From NCBI RefSeq assembly GCF_023333595.1, contig NZ_JAIQZM010000004.1, positions 62,001 to 126,000 on the forward strand: a stretch of DNA of 64,000 bases. The letters are read 5' to 3'. Position 1 is the first letter of the stretch, and every line of letters begins with the position of its first letter. Below the pieces are notes generated by a model. The model made no database searches. It was not told the origin of the DNA and was given only the letters and a program-made list of their open reading frames with translations. The position numbers were made by a program, and so were the translations under genes. This document shows, one piece after another, positions 63,147 to 64,000 of this stretch. This DNA comes from Argonema galeatum A003/A1. Its GTDB lineage: Bacteria > Cyanobacteriota > Cyanobacteriia > Cyanobacteriales > Aerosakkonemataceae.

Positions 63147-64000
63147 ATGACTTCACCTATTGTTAAGCGTTATCTGATCGCCTTCGACCAGCACAAATGG
63201 AAGGGAATAGTTGCCTGTATTATGATTGTGGGGGCAGCCAGTTTCGTGGCGTTACAGCCACCACCACCCACCGAATACGAGGGTGAAGGCATCATTACTT
63301 TAACTCAACCGCCAGTAATTTTTTCCAAGACAGGAACTGACATTCAACAGCAGGGACAGGGCGTCAATGTCGATTTGCTCCTCAATGAGGATGTGGTGAA
63401 GGCGGCGGCGTCGCAAATCAAGGCAAAACCCAGGGAAGTATTCAAGAAGATCGATGTTAAGCTACCCAAAGCGCCTGCTAAGGGACAACCGGCTCCACCA
63501 CCTCTGCTGACAATTGAATACTCAGATAAAACAAACGAAAACGTCACTAAAGTAATCAACACAGTGATGGTGGGCATGGTTGAGCGCAGCCGTTTTATTA
63601 ACACGCAGCGCTTGCGATCGATCATCACCGAAATCAATAAACGGTTGCCGCCAGCTGAGAAGGAACTTCGGGCAGCAGAGCAAGAAGTCGAAAAGTATAC
63701 CAAGCAAGAAGGGCCAATTTTGTTGGCAGCCGAGAATGGTAGTTTGATTCAAGGTATTACTGGGGGTCAAGCTCAGCAGCGGCAGATTCAATTCCAATTG
63801 CAGGGGATTGACGCGCAAATTCGCAGCTTGCAGCAACGGTTAGGATTGACACCTGACCAGGCTTATGCTTCTTCGGCTCTTAGTGCCGACCCCATTATTG
63901 CCAATCTGCGGGCTCAGATTTATCAGACGGAAACTCAGCTAGAGATTCTCAAGAAAGATCTCCGGCCTGAACACCCAAATATAATTGCGTTACGCAAGCA
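63147..64000 (+). CDS. Wzz/GumC-family chain-length and export protein (C-terminus outside window)
   Basis: The frame from ATG 63147 stays open to the window end (284 codons visible). A membrane helix (IVACIMIVGAASFVALQ, about 20-36) is followed by a Wzz-type periplasmic domain (YEGEGIITLTQPPVIF) and long helices (LPPAEKELRAAEQEVEKY) ending in ILKKDLRPEHPNIIAL, which precedes the second membrane helix in GumC-type proteins. It would work with the Wza-type exporter. Whether a BY-kinase domain follows cannot be seen. Confidence 0.88.
   Translation, partial: MTSPIVKRYLIAFDQHKWKGIVACIMIVGAASFVALQPPPPTEYEGEGIITLTQPPVIFSKTGTDIQQQGQGVNVDLLLNEDVVKAAASQIKAKPREVFKKIDVKLPKAPAKGQPAPPPLLTIEYSDKTNENVTKVINTVMVGMVERSRFINTQRLRSIITEINKRLPPAEKELRAAEQEVEKYTKQEGPILLAAENGSLIQGITGGQAQQRQIQFQLQGIDAQIRSLQQRLGLTPDQAYASSALSADPIIANLRAQIYQTETQLEILKKDLRPEHPNIIALRK

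Overview
The window is cyanobacterial, most likely from a filamentous species. The signs are very frequent HIP1 octamers (GCGATCGC), heptanucleotide repeats of the AATCTAA type, G-rich GGGGCAG/CTAGGGG tracts, many fold-back palindromes, and a cyanobacterial gene set: chlH, tandem pspA/vipp1, a cyanoexosortase B pair, DUF1400 hydrolase and Uma2 proteins. No tRNA, rRNA or CRISPR array was seen. I cannot assign a species from sequence alone.

Layout. 0-8.3 kb: a SpoIID-like protein cut by the window edge, ribonuclease Z, cobU, two family-2 glycosyltransferases, an HpsU/WcaF-type acetyltransferase and a half-size MFS protein. 8.3-15.2 kb: a TnpB-only (IS1341-like) insertion-sequence zone with a remnant, a copy broken by an ISL3-like MITE, and an intact copy, interleaved with rhomboid, HAD, truB and DUF1400 hydrolase genes. 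15.4-24.7 kb: pspA and vipp1, an Lgt-like membrane protein, a truncated ABC permease followed by a radical SAM protein of the MJ0619/Tes-like type, two small membrane paralogues, an NmrA-type reductase and a LpxB-related glycosyltransferase.

25-33.7 kb is the most unusual region. Four genes (two minus, one plus, one minus) encode proteins that share a roughly 40-residue repeat ending in EGR. Two carry two and three tandem domains resembling HpiC1/Stig cyclases, one carries a complete type-3 copper (tyrosinase) domain plus RTX nonapeptides, and one ends in an RTX-like domain. None has an obvious N-terminal signal peptide, which fits type I secretion. I read this as a locus of exported multidomain proteins, possibly an oxidation/cyclisation or surface-binding set; the chemistry is unknown.

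34.4-38.4 kb holds chlH (Mg-chelatase H subunit). 38.5-44.3 kb is an accessory island: a TS-N/coiled-coil/PH-like/SHOCT protein, a HicB remnant, a BrnT/BrnA toxin-antitoxin pair, two Uma2 proteins, a DNA cytosine methyltransferase with the tail of a possible lost partner gene, and a 277-bp direct duplication. 44.3-58.5 kb is a signalling cluster: Ser/Thr kinase with pentapeptide repeats, EAL fragment, single-domain response regulator, CHASE/PAS/GAF hybrid histidine kinase overlapping a REC-GGDEF diguanylate cyclase, and a 1,823-residue kinase/ATPase/histidine kinase. 58.7 kb to the end opens an exopolysaccharide operon: DegT-type aminotransferase, cyanoexosortase B and its partner, a Wza-type exporter and a Wzz/GumC-type protein cut by the window end.

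A recurring theme is invasion of reading frames by repeats normally found between genes: truB, the LpxB-related gene, the hybrid kinase, the aminotransferase C-terminus and the Wza-type gene all carry in-frame repeat-derived segments.
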